Positions 1 through 10,250 of a stretch of 31,109 nt of DNA are shown piece by piece. This DNA is from Hofstenia miamia (Eukaryota; Xenacoelomorpha; Acoela). The notes under the pieces are model-generated. The model ran no database searches, was not told the origin of the DNA, and worked only from the letters and a program-made list of their open reading frames with translations. Each line of letters begins with the position of its first letter. Position 1 is the stretch's first letter. The position numbers were made by a program, and so were the translations under genes. Location of the stretch: contig SCFE01000024.1 in the NCBI GenBank assembly GCA_004352715.1, positions 759,998-791,106 on the forward strand, written 5' to 3'.

Positions 1-623
1 TATATATATAATATATGTACTTGCATAGCATAAATATACAATGCAATTAAAATTTACCACCCAAACAGGCGGGTACTAACTGTTGCCGGCCAACTACCGG
101 GCCCGGCCTTAAAATTTCCGGCCGGTTCCAATTCTGGGCTGGAATAGCATTATATCCACGAGCAAGCATGGAAAATCGAAGAAATCTGTGTTGATTATGA
201 TGCCAAAAATTTATGGTAAACTCTCAATTATCGGTATTCATTATTATCAGAATGAACAGAAAGACAAGATTTACACTGAATAGAATTCCTTAAGCTCTTT
301 AGCTGAGCGATTATACACAGGGATTAACAAGCGAAAATGTTGTGAATTTTCCATAACAAGTACCTATTTTATGGACTTATCAGAATAACTAAGAAGCTCA
401 ACAACTGATTTCAATACTACGCGGTAAAAATGTTTCCAAAAAACGCTTCAATTTTTACATGCATAGTTCGGAAGCTAGATTTCAACTGTTATTAACAGAA
501 GTTAACATGTAGTAATTTGACATAGAGCGGGTATCAACATCTTGTATTAGGAAACCAGCATATCTACGGTTTGGAATTTATACCAGTAGCATTAAAATTT
601 CAAAGCAAAACTTCCCTGCAATC
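1..623. other. AT-rich intergenic flank with a GC-rich patch
   Basis: No coding signal is recognised here. The window opens in a short (TA)n tract (1-18). Positions 62-135 are a GC-rich island rich in CCGG and GGCC words inside otherwise AT-rich DNA. Such islands here resemble the ends of hAT-like elements (compare 775-870 and 24615-24952), but no matching partner end was found, so this one is left unnamed. Confidence 0.5.
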
Positions 624-774
624 AACGAAGATATTTTCTATTATGTCATTGCTGTTTTCACTAACAGCATATTTAAATGCAAGTGTACCTGTTAGAATTT
701 GCCTTCCAAAGTAGCCCAACAAATTACCTGTAAAATTTTACAATTTATGGTACAACTTATTAAAGTTGTGTCAC

Positions 775-870
775 TAACCCGTGGTGCCCGCGAAGACTTT
801 ACCCATACCTGCGGGTACGTCAGGGTAGAAACGCGTGCCCGCGGGTAGACCCATACCCGCACAGCTCTAG
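775..870. repeat. GC-rich hairpin patch, possible hAT-like terminus
   Basis: This is a dense GC patch with repeated GCGGGTA and TACCCGC words. A perfect 7-bp stem is formed by GCGGGTA (841-847) and TACCCGC (854-860) around a 6-nt loop. Read on the minus strand the patch begins CTAGAGCTGTGCGGGTA, which resembles hAT-type terminal sequence. No opposite end or 8-bp target duplication was identified, so the assignment is tentative. The same patch recurs at 21085-21180 within the duplicated block. Confidence 0.35.
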
Positions 871-1292
871 GTAAAATACATTTCTTTAAATAAATGTTTA
901 AATATTTTGGGGGTCAGAATCACCTCAGTGTTATTGAGTATCATGATTCTTATCTTAAATAATCATCATTTTGCGAATTGAATGATTATTAAATTGATAT
1001 GTTTTCTATGCACCACGAAATTTGGGGATTCCTAGGGTTAAACTATCATTTTAAATTTGATAAAACTAAACTGCCGTCAATAATAGGCATTTTATTTCCA
1101 TTCTAGTAGGCGATTCATGAACAAACATCATGATCTTTTGCTGTACTGTCTTAGAATAGTTTCTACAAATTCACTATCCAGATTATCATCAATATTTTGT
1201 TTATATTGCAGAATTGTTGCAGAGTCAAAATCAGTATGTAAAATCATTCAGCTTCGTTAGTTTAGATTCAATAGCATGCTGTATTGCTTGCT

Positions 1293-1295
<3 letters not shown>

Positions 1296-1328
<33 letters not shown>
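1296..1328 (+). repeat. (TAA)n microsatellite, runs into gap
   Basis: Eleven TAA units reach the gap edge, so the true length is unknown. It lies upstream of R4/Dong-like copy A. The corresponding tract in the second copy (21606-21666) has about 20 units. Confidence 0.97.
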
Positions 1329-2032
1329 NNNNNNNNNNNNNNNNNNNNNNNNNNNNNNNNNNNNNNNNNNNNNNNNNNNNNNNNNNNNNNNNNNNNNNNN
1401 NNNNNNNNNNNNNNNNNNNNNNNNNNNNNNNNNNNNNNNNNNNNNNNNNNNNNNNNNNNNNNNNNNNNNNNNNNNNNNNNNNNNNNNNNNNNNNNNNNNN
1501 NNNNNNNNNNNNNNNNNNNNNNNNNNNNNNNNNNNNNNNNNNNNNNNNNNNNNNNNNNNNNNNNNNNNNNNNNNNNNNNNNNNNNNNNNNNNNNNNNNNN
1601 NNNNNNNNNNNNNNNNNNNNNNNNNNNNNNNNNNNNNNNNNNNNNNNNNNNNNNNNNNNNNNNNNNNNNNNNNNNNNNNNNNNNNNNNNNNNNNNNNNNN
1701 NNNNNNNNNNNNNNNNNNNNNNNNNNNNNNNNNNNNNNNNNNNNNNNNNNNNNNNNNNNNNNNNNNNNNNNNNNNNNNNNNNNNNNNNNNNNNNNNNNNN
1801 NNNNNNNNNNNNNNNNNNNNNNNNNNNNNNNNNNNNNNNNNNNNNNNNNNNNNNNNNNNNNNNNNNNNNNNNNNNNNNNNNNNNNNNNNNNNNNNNNNNN
1901 NNNNNNNNNNNNNNNNNNNNNNNNNNNNNNNNNNNNNNNNNNNNNNNNNNNNNNNNNNNNNNNNNNNNNNNNNNNNNNNNNNNNNNNNNNNNNNNNNNNN
2001 NNNNNNNNNNNNNNNNNNNNNNNNNNNNNNNN
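1329..2032. other. Assembly gap (704 N)
   Basis: No sequence is available. The gap must hide the 5' part of R4/Dong-like copy A, because the reading frame is already open at 2034 and enters just before the reverse transcriptase YMDD motif. Confidence 0.99.
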
Positions 2033-3093
2033 AGGGTATAAGATGGAGAAGAATGGTAGAGCAGTGAGTCACCTGTGGTACATGGACGACCTGAAGATGT
2101 ATGCTAGTTCAAGGAAGATGTTGCAGAAGCAAGTGGAGACATTGGAGAAGGCAAGCAGAGATTCAGGGTTGGAGTTTGGATTAGGAAAGTGTGCAGCAGT
2201 GACAATGACTAGAGGCAAGTGTGTGGATGGGGAGGGTTTGAGGACAAGCAGTGGGGATAAGATTGAGGAAGTCAAAGAGGGGTACAAATACTTAGGTGTG
2301 ATAGAGAACGATAGAACAGATCACGAGGAAATGAAGATGAGGCTAAGGAAAGAATACAAGAGGAGAGTAAGGAAGGTACTACAGAAGTCAGCATTGAATG
2401 GGCAGAACAGCATAAAGGCATTTAATACGTGGGCGATACCAGTGTTGAGATATTCGGCAGGAATAGTTAGGTGGAACAAGAATGAACTGAGGGAATTAGA
2501 CAGGGAGACAAGGAAGATACTAGCAGCAGAGAGAGCATTCAACCTCAATGGAGATGTAGATAGGCTGTACATGGCAAGGCATAAGGGAGGGAAAGGGCTG
2601 CTAAGTGTTGAGGAAACTGTAGAAGCAGAAGCACTAGGGCTAAGGGAATATGTAGAAAAGCAACCCAGAGGATCCCTACTAGAGGTCACTAAGGAGTTAA
2701 GGAAGATAAGAACTGAGAGTGAAGGAAAGAAGGTATACCAGAGTAGGATGGAATCAGAGAGACAAACAAGGTATAGGCACACAGAAATGTGTGACAGAGA
2801 AGAGAGCAACAAGTGGTTAAAGAAGGCAGGACTGAAGAGAGAAACAGAAGCACTAATAATGGCAGCACAGGAGCAAGCAATAAGAACAAACTGGGTGAAG
2901 AATCACATAGACAGAAGAGCAGAAGTAAGTGATAAGTGTAGGCTATGTAAGAAAGAGTGTGAGACAGTAGATCATCTGATAGCAGGATGTGAGAAGTTGG
3001 CGCAGAATGAGTATAAGTTCAGACATGACAAGGTAGGAAGAATGGTACATTGGAGCTTGAGCAGGCACCATGGGTTAGAAGCAGGAGACAAGT
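2033..3093 (+). CDS. R4/Dong-like non-LTR retrotransposon ORF, copy A (RT palm to zinc knuckle, partial)
   Basis: This is an open frame of about 353 codons with no stop, cut by gaps at both ends. It enters before the reverse transcriptase catalytic motif: Y-M-D-D is encoded at 2079-2090, followed by the YKYLGV motif and the thumb region. Near the C-terminus is a zinc knuckle, C-X2-C-X8-H-X4-C (about 2938-2991), placed as in RLE-type LINEs of the R2/R4 group; the restriction-like endonuclease would follow in the gap. The overlap with copy B (2736-3093 against 21685-22042) differs at about 17 of 358 sites, so they are distinct copies about 95% identical. The ATG at 2043 is internal, since the frame is open upstream of it. 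The sense strand is strongly purine-rich. The domain order and the (TAA)n neighbour suggest the Dong/R4 clade. Whether this copy is complete cannot be judged. Confidence 0.85.
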
Positions 3094-4093
3094 NNNNNNN
3101 NNNNNNNNNNNNNNNNNNNNNNNNNNNNNNNNNNNNNNNNNNNNNNNNNNNNNNNNNNNNNNNNNNNNNNNNNNNNNNNNNNNNNNNNNNNNNNNNNNNN
3201 NNNNNNNNNNNNNNNNNNNNNNNNNNNNNNNNNNNNNNNNNNNNNNNNNNNNNNNNNNNNNNNNNNNNNNNNNNNNNNNNNNNNNNNNNNNNNNNNNNNN
3301 NNNNNNNNNNNNNNNNNNNNNNNNNNNNNNNNNNNNNNNNNNNNNNNNNNNNNNNNNNNNNNNNNNNNNNNNNNNNNNNNNNNNNNNNNNNNNNNNNNNN
3401 NNNNNNNNNNNNNNNNNNNNNNNNNNNNNNNNNNNNNNNNNNNNNNNNNNNNNNNNNNNNNNNNNNNNNNNNNNNNNNNNNNNNNNNNNNNNNNNNNNNN
3501 NNNNNNNNNNNNNNNNNNNNNNNNNNNNNNNNNNNNNNNNNNNNNNNNNNNNNNNNNNNNNNNNNNNNNNNNNNNNNNNNNNNNNNNNNNNNNNNNNNNN
3601 NNNNNNNNNNNNNNNNNNNNNNNNNNNNNNNNNNNNNNNNNNNNNNNNNNNNNNNNNNNNNNNNNNNNNNNNNNNNNNNNNNNNNNNNNNNNNNNNNNNN
3701 NNNNNNNNNNNNNNNNNNNNNNNNNNNNNNNNNNNNNNNNNNNNNNNNNNNNNNNNNNNNNNNNNNNNNNNNNNNNNNNNNNNNNNNNNNNNNNNNNNNN
3801 NNNNNNNNNNNNNNNNNNNNNNNNNNNNNNNNNNNNNNNNNNNNNNNNNNNNNNNNNNNNNNNNNNNNNNNNNNNNNNNNNNNNNNNNNNNNNNNNNNNN
3901 NNNNNNNNNNNNNNNNNNNNNNNNNNNNNNNNNNNNNNNNNNNNNNNNNNNNNNNNNNNNNNNNNNNNNNNNNNNNNNNNNNNNNNNNNNNNNNNNNNNN
4001 NNNNNNNNNNNNNNNNNNNNNNNNNNNNNNNNNNNNNNNNNNNNNNNNNNNNNNNNNNNNNNNNNNNNNNNNNNNNNNNNNNNNNNNNNNNNN
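3094..4093. other. Assembly gap (1000 N)
   Basis: The round length suggests a default placeholder. It should hold the endonuclease domain and 3' end of copy A. The sequence after it (from 4094) does not match the element. Confidence 0.99.
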
Positions 4094-4778
4094 GGTACTA
4101 AAACTAGTCGAATAGCTACTTGAAACTAATTGCTTACTTCTCAAGTAGGGAACAGACTTCCAAAACGTAAATTATTGTCGTTGAAATATTTCAACTTCAA
4201 AATATGTAAACATTGTTTACATTCCAAGACAAACCAATCCATAAACAGATGTTGTTGTTTTTCTTACTGTCAATCAAAAGATGATAATTTATCATCTGAT
4301 AAAAAATCGATAGTCTGAACGCTCTTCCAACTCCGCTTTTTCTGATAAAAAATCGCCAATGTGAACGAAAATAATTGCATTTTCGATTAAAATCTGCTGA
4401 TAAAAGTCGATAGTGGGAACACACCTTTAGTAGCTTTTCCACTGAATGATAGTGGAGTGCAAGCGCACTTTATTTATGTTTGGGTCGACTCCTTAAACCA
4501 AAAATAATTTCAAAGCTCTTTGCTGGGAAGCGCATCAATAAATGAAGGCGACGCTACAATGCAAAATGCACGGTTTAATGACAATATCCATAATCTCAAA
4601 GTCACGAAATTTCAGCTCACCGATTTGTAAATTAGCAACGCAGATCAGAAATCCGAAGAGGTAGTAATGTTCACCATCCCTTAGCCGTTTAAGGGAATAA
4701 TCTCTTAGAAATATGGTATGGTTACAATCTAAAATACAAATGAATGACTAAATAAATAACGATCCTCCATATGTGGTG
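4094..4778. other. Intergenic stretch without a recognised gene
   Basis: Short open frames here look like chance frames in AT-rich DNA. The only structure seen is the degenerate 25-bp repeat at 4296-4420. The stretch borders the 3' end of the minus-strand LINE relic and may include its 3' untranslated region. Confidence 0.5.
4296..4420. repeat. Three degenerate copies of a 25-bp CTGATAAAAAATCG repeat
   Basis: CTGATAAAAAATCG followed by a NNAGTNNGAAC-like tail occurs at 4296-4320, 4342-4366 and 4397-4420, spaced 46 and 55 bp apart. On the minus strand the block begins AAAGGTGTGTTCCCACTATC. Subterminal repeats behind a GGTGTGTTC-type end recall PIF/Harbinger-like MITEs, but only one end is visible. 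Confidence 0.5.
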
Positions 4779-5616
4779 TCACCCTGTATCCTTGCGTGGA
4801 GGTCGATCAGTATTGCCCCTTTGCGAAATAGTCTTTGTATTCCTTCGACAGTTCATGAGATGGTACAAAGTGATATCTTCCTGGCCACACATTTGACATA
4901 CACAGAACTCATCGGCTTTTGAGTGGAATTCGGTCTTAGTACATATGAGGTGGTGAAACCCATGCAAACTGTAACGAGCGATGACACTCCTCCTGTCCGC
5001 TTTTGGAAGTTTCCAGATTGATTGTGTGAAGATTGGTGTTTGCAAGAAATCGAGCTCACATTCGGATATTCAGTGTCTAATATTCTCCATATAGCGATCG
5101 AAGTCCCGTGTTGAAGCTAGGTGAAGGATTCGGCGCAGCTCTTCGGAGCAGGTAACATTATCAGTAGCTAGGATTACCTTCGTACTGGAAGAGTTAAGAG
5201 GGATCCCCAGAACACGCTTAAAGTAGAAACATTTCGATCGTTCCAAAAGCCGATGGTGTGATGTATTCAGGTCTTTCCAAATAGCTTTTATTCCATAGGC
5301 TAGAATCGGGAATATGCTAATCCTGAAAAGCCTTATTGCAGCTGAGTATGATATGGACTGGAGTTTCTTAAAGTGACTGGTGCTTATCACAACCTTCGAT
5401 TGCTTCTGTTTTATTAATTCAGTCATACTGCATTTAATGGTTACCACGACACCCAAATAGTTGTAGCTTTTGACTATTTCGATTGGGTTATTTCTGAATA
5501 GAAAAACGTCATTTTTAGCACGTCTTCCCCCTTTTCTAAATTTGATTATTTTGGTTTTCTTGATATTTACATCGAGATCGAGATCTGATATTATGATAAC
5601 AAGTTTGATATATTAT
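4779..5616 (-). pseudogene. LINE relic, C-terminal part of reverse transcriptase ORF
   Basis: Read on the minus strand, one frame runs from about 5616 to 4779, broken by a single in-frame TGA at 5070-5072. It starts with a palm/thumb segment including LDVNIKKTKIIKFRKGGR, then YNYLGVVVT (around 5460), then a hydrophobic stretch with ILAYG and a conserved RVLGIP. After the stop come HGFHHLIC and a Cys-His cluster (CQMCG...LYHLMNC). This order is typical of the C-terminal third of jockey/CR1-group LINEs. The fingers, catalytic YADD and any endonuclease upstream are absent, so the copy is 5'-truncated as LINE insertions usually are. The exact clade is unresolved. It is unrelated to the R4/Dong-like elements here. 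Confidence 0.8.
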
Positions 5617-6906
5617 GTTTTTCATTCTAAACAGCCTCCGAATTGATAGAATGCAAGAATTAAAATATTTATATAAAATATATTCTAGAACAGTAGCTCT
5701 CCAAAGATGGTCTACTCTAATAATGGTTATAGTCGGCTATTGAAAATGCATATCAAGAAATTATTTTTATGTTTAGTAGCCATCCAGTGGCGAATTAAAG
5801 CCATTACTGAATTCTGACACTCTTTGTTTTCTTTGTCATGTAAATTATTATTTATATGATGTTTTTATTACTGAAAAGTCAAATTACTTGAGTCTTTAAT
5901 GGTTATTTTTAATTTATTTAAAAAACTAGGCTATAATTAGAACTTTACTAAGCTTAATTGCAACTATTTTACATGTAGTGCATTGACTGTTGAATTTTAA
6001 ATGAAGTAATAAACATTTATTCAGCTAAAACTTGTAATAATTATAATTAAAACAAAATATACATTGAAATGCAAGTTTTTTATCCAGTGTAGAACGTATG
6101 TGCCAGGTCTAATGCAACAAATGAATGGAAATCATGACAATAATCATTTTGTTATTCTTAAACGTATTTGAAAATTTAAACTCAAGGTAATATTTGCAAG
6201 ACCCCGAAGAGTGAGAAAGTTTGTTAATGAACCGGTAATGCTAATTGATTGAGTAAAAATCATGTCGCATAAGCAAGTGATAGGCTTTTAATATCTGCTT
6301 GAGGGTTATTCACAATTACATATTTAAAATAAAGAAATACACATTTTCAGCCACAATGTTATTTTAAAAATGTCAAAAACGAAAATAGATATGACTGCAT
6401 AAATAGTAGACATATGAATAAAATTACTCTGCCTTAGAATTGAAATGATAAGCGGCAAACGTCTTCCAATGTTTACTTAAAAAAAATGATTTTGCATTTA
6501 TTAGTCTAATAAGAAATGAAGTTTCAAAAAGTTGCAAAAATACTTTGCCTCCTTTAAACCCCCCGCTTAGTTGCACCTAATATATTTTTCAAAGAAATTT
6601 AACGTGAAAGTATTCATGGAAATGATCACATTATTCTTATTGGGATTTTATTAAGAAATTGTAACATTGGCAAAACCAAATTTACACAGCATACTAAGAT
6701 TATTATAATTGAAATTAACTTATTATTATTAAATTATAAAATTGTTGTAGAAAAAATAGAAGAGTTGTATTTTTTATTAAAAACGTTAAGGTATTTAAAA
6801 AACGGAAATTAAAGTTGTTACTTTTCAATTGTTTAAATAGTTTTACCAATAGGAGAATAGTATTGCATATACTACGAATTTATTTCTTTCTACTTCATTT
6901 CAACAG
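5617..6906. other. AT-rich non-coding stretch upstream of an exon
   Basis: No gene, repeat family or long open frame is recognised. The last 20 bases (to 6906) are a polypyrimidine-rich splice acceptor ending in TTCAACAG, so at least the end of this stretch is probably intron or a 5' UTR intron. Confidence 0.5.
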
Positions 6907-7092
6907 TGCTTAGAAATATGGAAGGATTTGGTTCGCTGATAAAAATGCTCATCGCAATTATATTTATACTATTCTGCGTGAGTTTGTGTTTCGTCACACT
7001 CATTTTCAAAATCTTGGCAACTATTGAGCTTTTTGATGGCACAAGTATTCAATATTTCCCAGTGAAGGTAATCAAGGGATACGAGCCACCAG
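6907..7092 (+). CDS. Predicted first coding exon of an unrecognised membrane-anchored protein
   Basis: The exon is bounded by a good acceptor (pyrimidine-rich, CAACAG at 6901-6906) and a near-perfect donor, CAG|GTATGT at 7090-7098. Translation from the ATG at 6918 gives 58 codons plus one base (phase 1). Residues 8-36 are a continuous hydrophobic segment (LIKMLIAIIFILFCVSLCFV onward). A short polar region ending GYEPP follows, so the product looks like a signal-anchor or multi-pass membrane protein with a short cytoplasmic tail. A GTG four codons upstream is in frame but has no support over the ATG. Two downstream acceptors, 7217 and 7457, both continue the phase-1 frame. The family is not recognised. 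The hydrophobic frame could be chance in AT-rich DNA, but splice sites at both ends plus a matching phase make an exon the better reading. Confidence 0.5.
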
Positions 7093-7216
7093 GTATGTTT
7101 TTAAATAATTTCACAAACAACTCAATTAATGAATATGATTAGATAAAAGTTATATTGATTTAGATGCACCGAATTAAAAACAAAATATCGCAACGTTAAA
7201 TTTCTGAATTTCCTAG

Positions 7217-7404
7217 GTCTATGCTTGTGGAAATATTGCCATGTTAGTGGCTTCAACAATCTTAGGTTCTTGTTCAAAATCGTCAATTGTAGAGTGATGT
7301 CCAGTTATATAAGCAATATACTTCTAAAGAATATAACTCCATATGTTCAGCATGGATCACATATAAAATGTGCAAAACAACCTTTTACGCGAATAACAAA
7401 GTAA
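7217..7404 (+). CDS. Candidate second exon, option 1 (retained or terminal exon)
   Basis: After the acceptor TTTCCTAG (7209-7216), joining to the phase-1 donor at 7092 restores a glycine codon and stays open for about 61 further codons to a TAA at 7402-7404. A possible donor (AAA|GTAAAA at 7401) sits just before the stop, so the exon could also continue. The intron would be 124 bp. The encoded peptide begins LCLWKYCHVSGF and resembles no family I know. It competes with the exon at 7457. A chance frame of this length is uncommon at this AT content but not excluded. Confidence 0.3.
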
Positions 7405-7456
7405 AAGAAAAGCGTTCCATAAACAAATGAAAAATAAGTTTTATTACTTTTTGCAG

Positions 7457-7587
7457 CGAATAGTCTTCTCTCTCACTCCGCTTTTGCAGCTTCTAAAGAA
7501 CTCTATCAATCTTACGGAAATTGGAATTCATTTAGCTTTCCGTTATGCCTTATAAGTGGATTTCTCTGTGTAACCCAACGCTTTTAG
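7457..7587 (+). CDS. Candidate second exon, option 2
   Basis: The acceptor TTTATTACTTTTTGCAG ends at 7456. Joined to the phase-1 donor at 7092 it reads an alanine codon and then 42 codons to TAG at 7585-7587, including SKELYQSYGNWNSF. The segment is less AT-biased than its surroundings, which favours real coding. The intron would be 364 bp. A donor before the stop (GTAACC near 7570) could extend the transcript, with later exons in the gap at 7890-8889. The product is not recognised. Confidence 0.3.
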
Positions 7588-7889
7588 TTAATGCATAAAA
7601 ATTAATCAGGTTGAATGGGATCGGTTTATTTAGGAATAAAAAAGTGAGATCCAAAGTAATTAATTTTTTGATACATTGATATTTGACACAAACAAGGTGA
7701 AATGACATTCGTATTCACTCTTGAAAATTATTTAAGAAGGAGAAAATATAATGTATTTTTAAGAGAGAGCAATAAAAAACTTTCCTCATTAGATGCCTTT
7801 ATACATTCATTTAATTTTTTTGCTTTTGTGATGTACAACAATACATGAGGAAGCCTGCCATGCTATGTTATATAACTTGTTTACATTTA
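7588..7889. other. AT-rich stretch before gap, nothing recognised
   Basis: No gene or repeat is visible. If the exon at 6907 belongs to a longer gene this is probably intron. Confidence 0.45.
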
Positions 7890-8889
7890 NNNNNNNNNNN
7901 NNNNNNNNNNNNNNNNNNNNNNNNNNNNNNNNNNNNNNNNNNNNNNNNNNNNNNNNNNNNNNNNNNNNNNNNNNNNNNNNNNNNNNNNNNNNNNNNNNNN
8001 NNNNNNNNNNNNNNNNNNNNNNNNNNNNNNNNNNNNNNNNNNNNNNNNNNNNNNNNNNNNNNNNNNNNNNNNNNNNNNNNNNNNNNNNNNNNNNNNNNNN
8101 NNNNNNNNNNNNNNNNNNNNNNNNNNNNNNNNNNNNNNNNNNNNNNNNNNNNNNNNNNNNNNNNNNNNNNNNNNNNNNNNNNNNNNNNNNNNNNNNNNNN
8201 NNNNNNNNNNNNNNNNNNNNNNNNNNNNNNNNNNNNNNNNNNNNNNNNNNNNNNNNNNNNNNNNNNNNNNNNNNNNNNNNNNNNNNNNNNNNNNNNNNNN
8301 NNNNNNNNNNNNNNNNNNNNNNNNNNNNNNNNNNNNNNNNNNNNNNNNNNNNNNNNNNNNNNNNNNNNNNNNNNNNNNNNNNNNNNNNNNNNNNNNNNNN
8401 NNNNNNNNNNNNNNNNNNNNNNNNNNNNNNNNNNNNNNNNNNNNNNNNNNNNNNNNNNNNNNNNNNNNNNNNNNNNNNNNNNNNNNNNNNNNNNNNNNNN
8501 NNNNNNNNNNNNNNNNNNNNNNNNNNNNNNNNNNNNNNNNNNNNNNNNNNNNNNNNNNNNNNNNNNNNNNNNNNNNNNNNNNNNNNNNNNNNNNNNNNNN
8601 NNNNNNNNNNNNNNNNNNNNNNNNNNNNNNNNNNNNNNNNNNNNNNNNNNNNNNNNNNNNNNNNNNNNNNNNNNNNNNNNNNNNNNNNNNNNNNNNNNNN
8701 NNNNNNNNNNNNNNNNNNNNNNNNNNNNNNNNNNNNNNNNNNNNNNNNNNNNNNNNNNNNNNNNNNNNNNNNNNNNNNNNNNNNNNNNNNNNNNNNNNNN
8801 NNNNNNNNNNNNNNNNNNNNNNNNNNNNNNNNNNNNNNNNNNNNNNNNNNNNNNNNNNNNNNNNNNNNNNNNNNNNNNNNNNNNNNNNN
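7890..8889. other. Assembly gap (1000 N) ending in (TA)n
   Basis: Placeholder-length gap. The sequence resumes directly in a (TA)n tract (8890-8911), so the break was probably caused by the microsatellite. Confidence 0.99.
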
Positions 8890-8911
8890 ATATATATATA
8901 TATATATATAT

Positions 8912-9600
8912 TTATTCACTACTAGTGTTTGCGAATTTGTGTGTGGAATGGATAGTTTACAAATTCGTTGAGAGCTCCAGAGGACTGCTTGCTAAGCCCA
9001 TACTTTTGGTACTATGTATCATTTTTTTATTTTAAGAAGCTGTATGCACTCTACATTGGCATGTACACAATGGTCAATTGACCTAAACAGTAGTTACCCA
9101 ACTTAAACATGTTATTATTAATATCGTTTTACAGCATACTTCTTTACTATTTTAATTCCTCAATGCATTCCTGAGGAATTTTTCAGAATGAAAAACTGTT
9201 GCCTGAAGAGATTCAATAAATTTTCTGGGAATATGGGACTGTTGACGAAATTTTCCTTTGCATGAAAGCAGAAAAGGTAATGGGGTTGATAAATGGTAAT
9301 ATAACAATACTATTTCCAAAATAGGCGCAGACAGATGTTTGATTCAAGTGGTCTCGCTTTACCTATGGTCTCGTATTTAGATTTTATGAAAATTTTTCAT
9401 GATCATATAAAAAATTCCTAAACGCTTACAGCTTAAAAACTATTAAAGCTATACTCAATCTGAAAGGCTTAGGCCCCGCAACCTTTAACTTTGCGCACGG
9501 CACGCCTCAACGGGTTTGGGATATCATTGCATATCAAGAAACAATCAAAGCTTTTTTGCTTCTGGGGGCTGAAAACTTTATAAATATATGAAAATTTAAT
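8912..9600. other. AT-rich stretch, nothing recognised
   Basis: No convincing exon, RNA gene or transposon end was seen on either strand. Confidence 0.45.
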
Positions 9601-9917
9601 TTTTTGAACTACTTTAGCCACAGCAATGTGCTTTAATTTCAATATTGTATTAAAGCATGTTCCCAAAAGACTTGCCCATCCCTCAGTATTTTCAAAGAGA
9701 AATTTTGAATCATTTTAACAACTTGACCCAAAACAATACGCTATAAAAGAAATTTTCAATAGTGCATTAAAGTATGTTCCCAAAAGACTTGCCCATCCCT
9801 CAGTATTTTCAAAGAGAAATTTTGAATCATTTTAACAACTTGACCCAAAACAATACGCTATAAAAGAAATTTTCAATAGTGCATTAAAGTATGTTCCCAA
9901 AAGACTTGCCCATCCCT
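9601..9917 (+). repeat. 117-bp tandem repeat, about 2.7 units
   Basis: The word TCCCAAAAGACTTGCCCATC recurs at 9661, 9778 and 9895, exactly 117 bp apart. The second and third units are identical in the part seen; the first (from about 9601) is clearly diverged upstream of the shared word. The array stops at the single N at 9918, so its true length is unknown and a longer satellite may be collapsed here. Confidence 0.9.
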
Positions 9918-9918
9918 N
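9918..9918. other. Single-N join between 117-bp repeat and (TA)n
   Basis: One N separates the tandem array from a (TA)n tract (9919-9946). The four isolated single Ns in the window (9918, 20933, 25730, 29086) all lie at repetitive or duplicated sequence, so each marks a contig join. Confidence 0.9.
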
Positions 9919-10214
9919 ATATATATATATATATATATATATATATTGATTACTTCCCGTTTTTTGCTATGGAAAATGCAAAAACCTTGCATTTGGCGGG
10001 AAATGGACCGAAATTTCTAAGGCATTTAGCGGGAATCGCACTTTTCCCCAAAAACCCTATTTTTTGGCCATTGCTTCTGCAGTATTCACTCGAACTTAAA
10101 TATATTTACTATGGTGGTAGGTAAATTAAAGAGAATACCCTGCGAAATTTCAAAGATTTATGTTTGGAAACGCGGTTAAGATGAAGTTTTTAAAAAACAT
10201 TTAGCGGGAGATAT

Positions 10215-10248
<34 letters not shown>

Positions 10249-10250
10249 AT
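9919..10250. repeat. (TA)n-bounded segment with repeated CATTTAGCGGGAA words
   Basis: The segment 9947-10210 lies between (TA)n tracts at 9919-9946 and 10211-10249. It carries three copies of CATTT(A/G)GCGGGA, at 9990, 10023 and 10198. A short frame running through it is interrupted and looks non-coding. It has the look of a small non-autonomous element in a TA microsatellite, but clear terminal inverted repeats are not seen. Confidence 0.45.

Larger units (their letters stand above)
624..1328 (+). repeat. 705-bp block, first copy (partner 20934-21638)
   Basis: By eye this block matches 20934-21638 base for base, at a constant offset of 20310. It ends inside a (TAA)n tract that leads into an N gap; the second copy also ends in (TAA)n and a gap. 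The second copy starts immediately after a single N at 20933. A real duplication would normally show substitutions in such AT-rich non-coding DNA, so a redundant contig end or second haplotype is more likely than a biological repeat. Confidence 0.9.

Noticed and set aside
1214-2072. Long frames of poly-Ile, poly-Asn or poly-Leu crossing the first gap on both strands
   Set aside because: They consist of TAA repeats and unknown bases; nothing supports a protein.
2321-2889. Minus-strand frames rich in Ser and Leu opposite LINE copy A
   Set aside because: They mirror the purine-rich sense strand; the plus strand carries the RT and zinc-knuckle motifs.
9891-10124. 77-codon frame through the (TA)n-bounded segment
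   Set aside because: It begins across an N and a TA repeat and has no protein motif.
9919-10250. CRISPR-like spacing of the CATTTAGCGGGA words and of other short repeats in the window
   Set aside because: Only three irregularly spaced copies and a eukaryotic context; no array of constant repeats and spacers.
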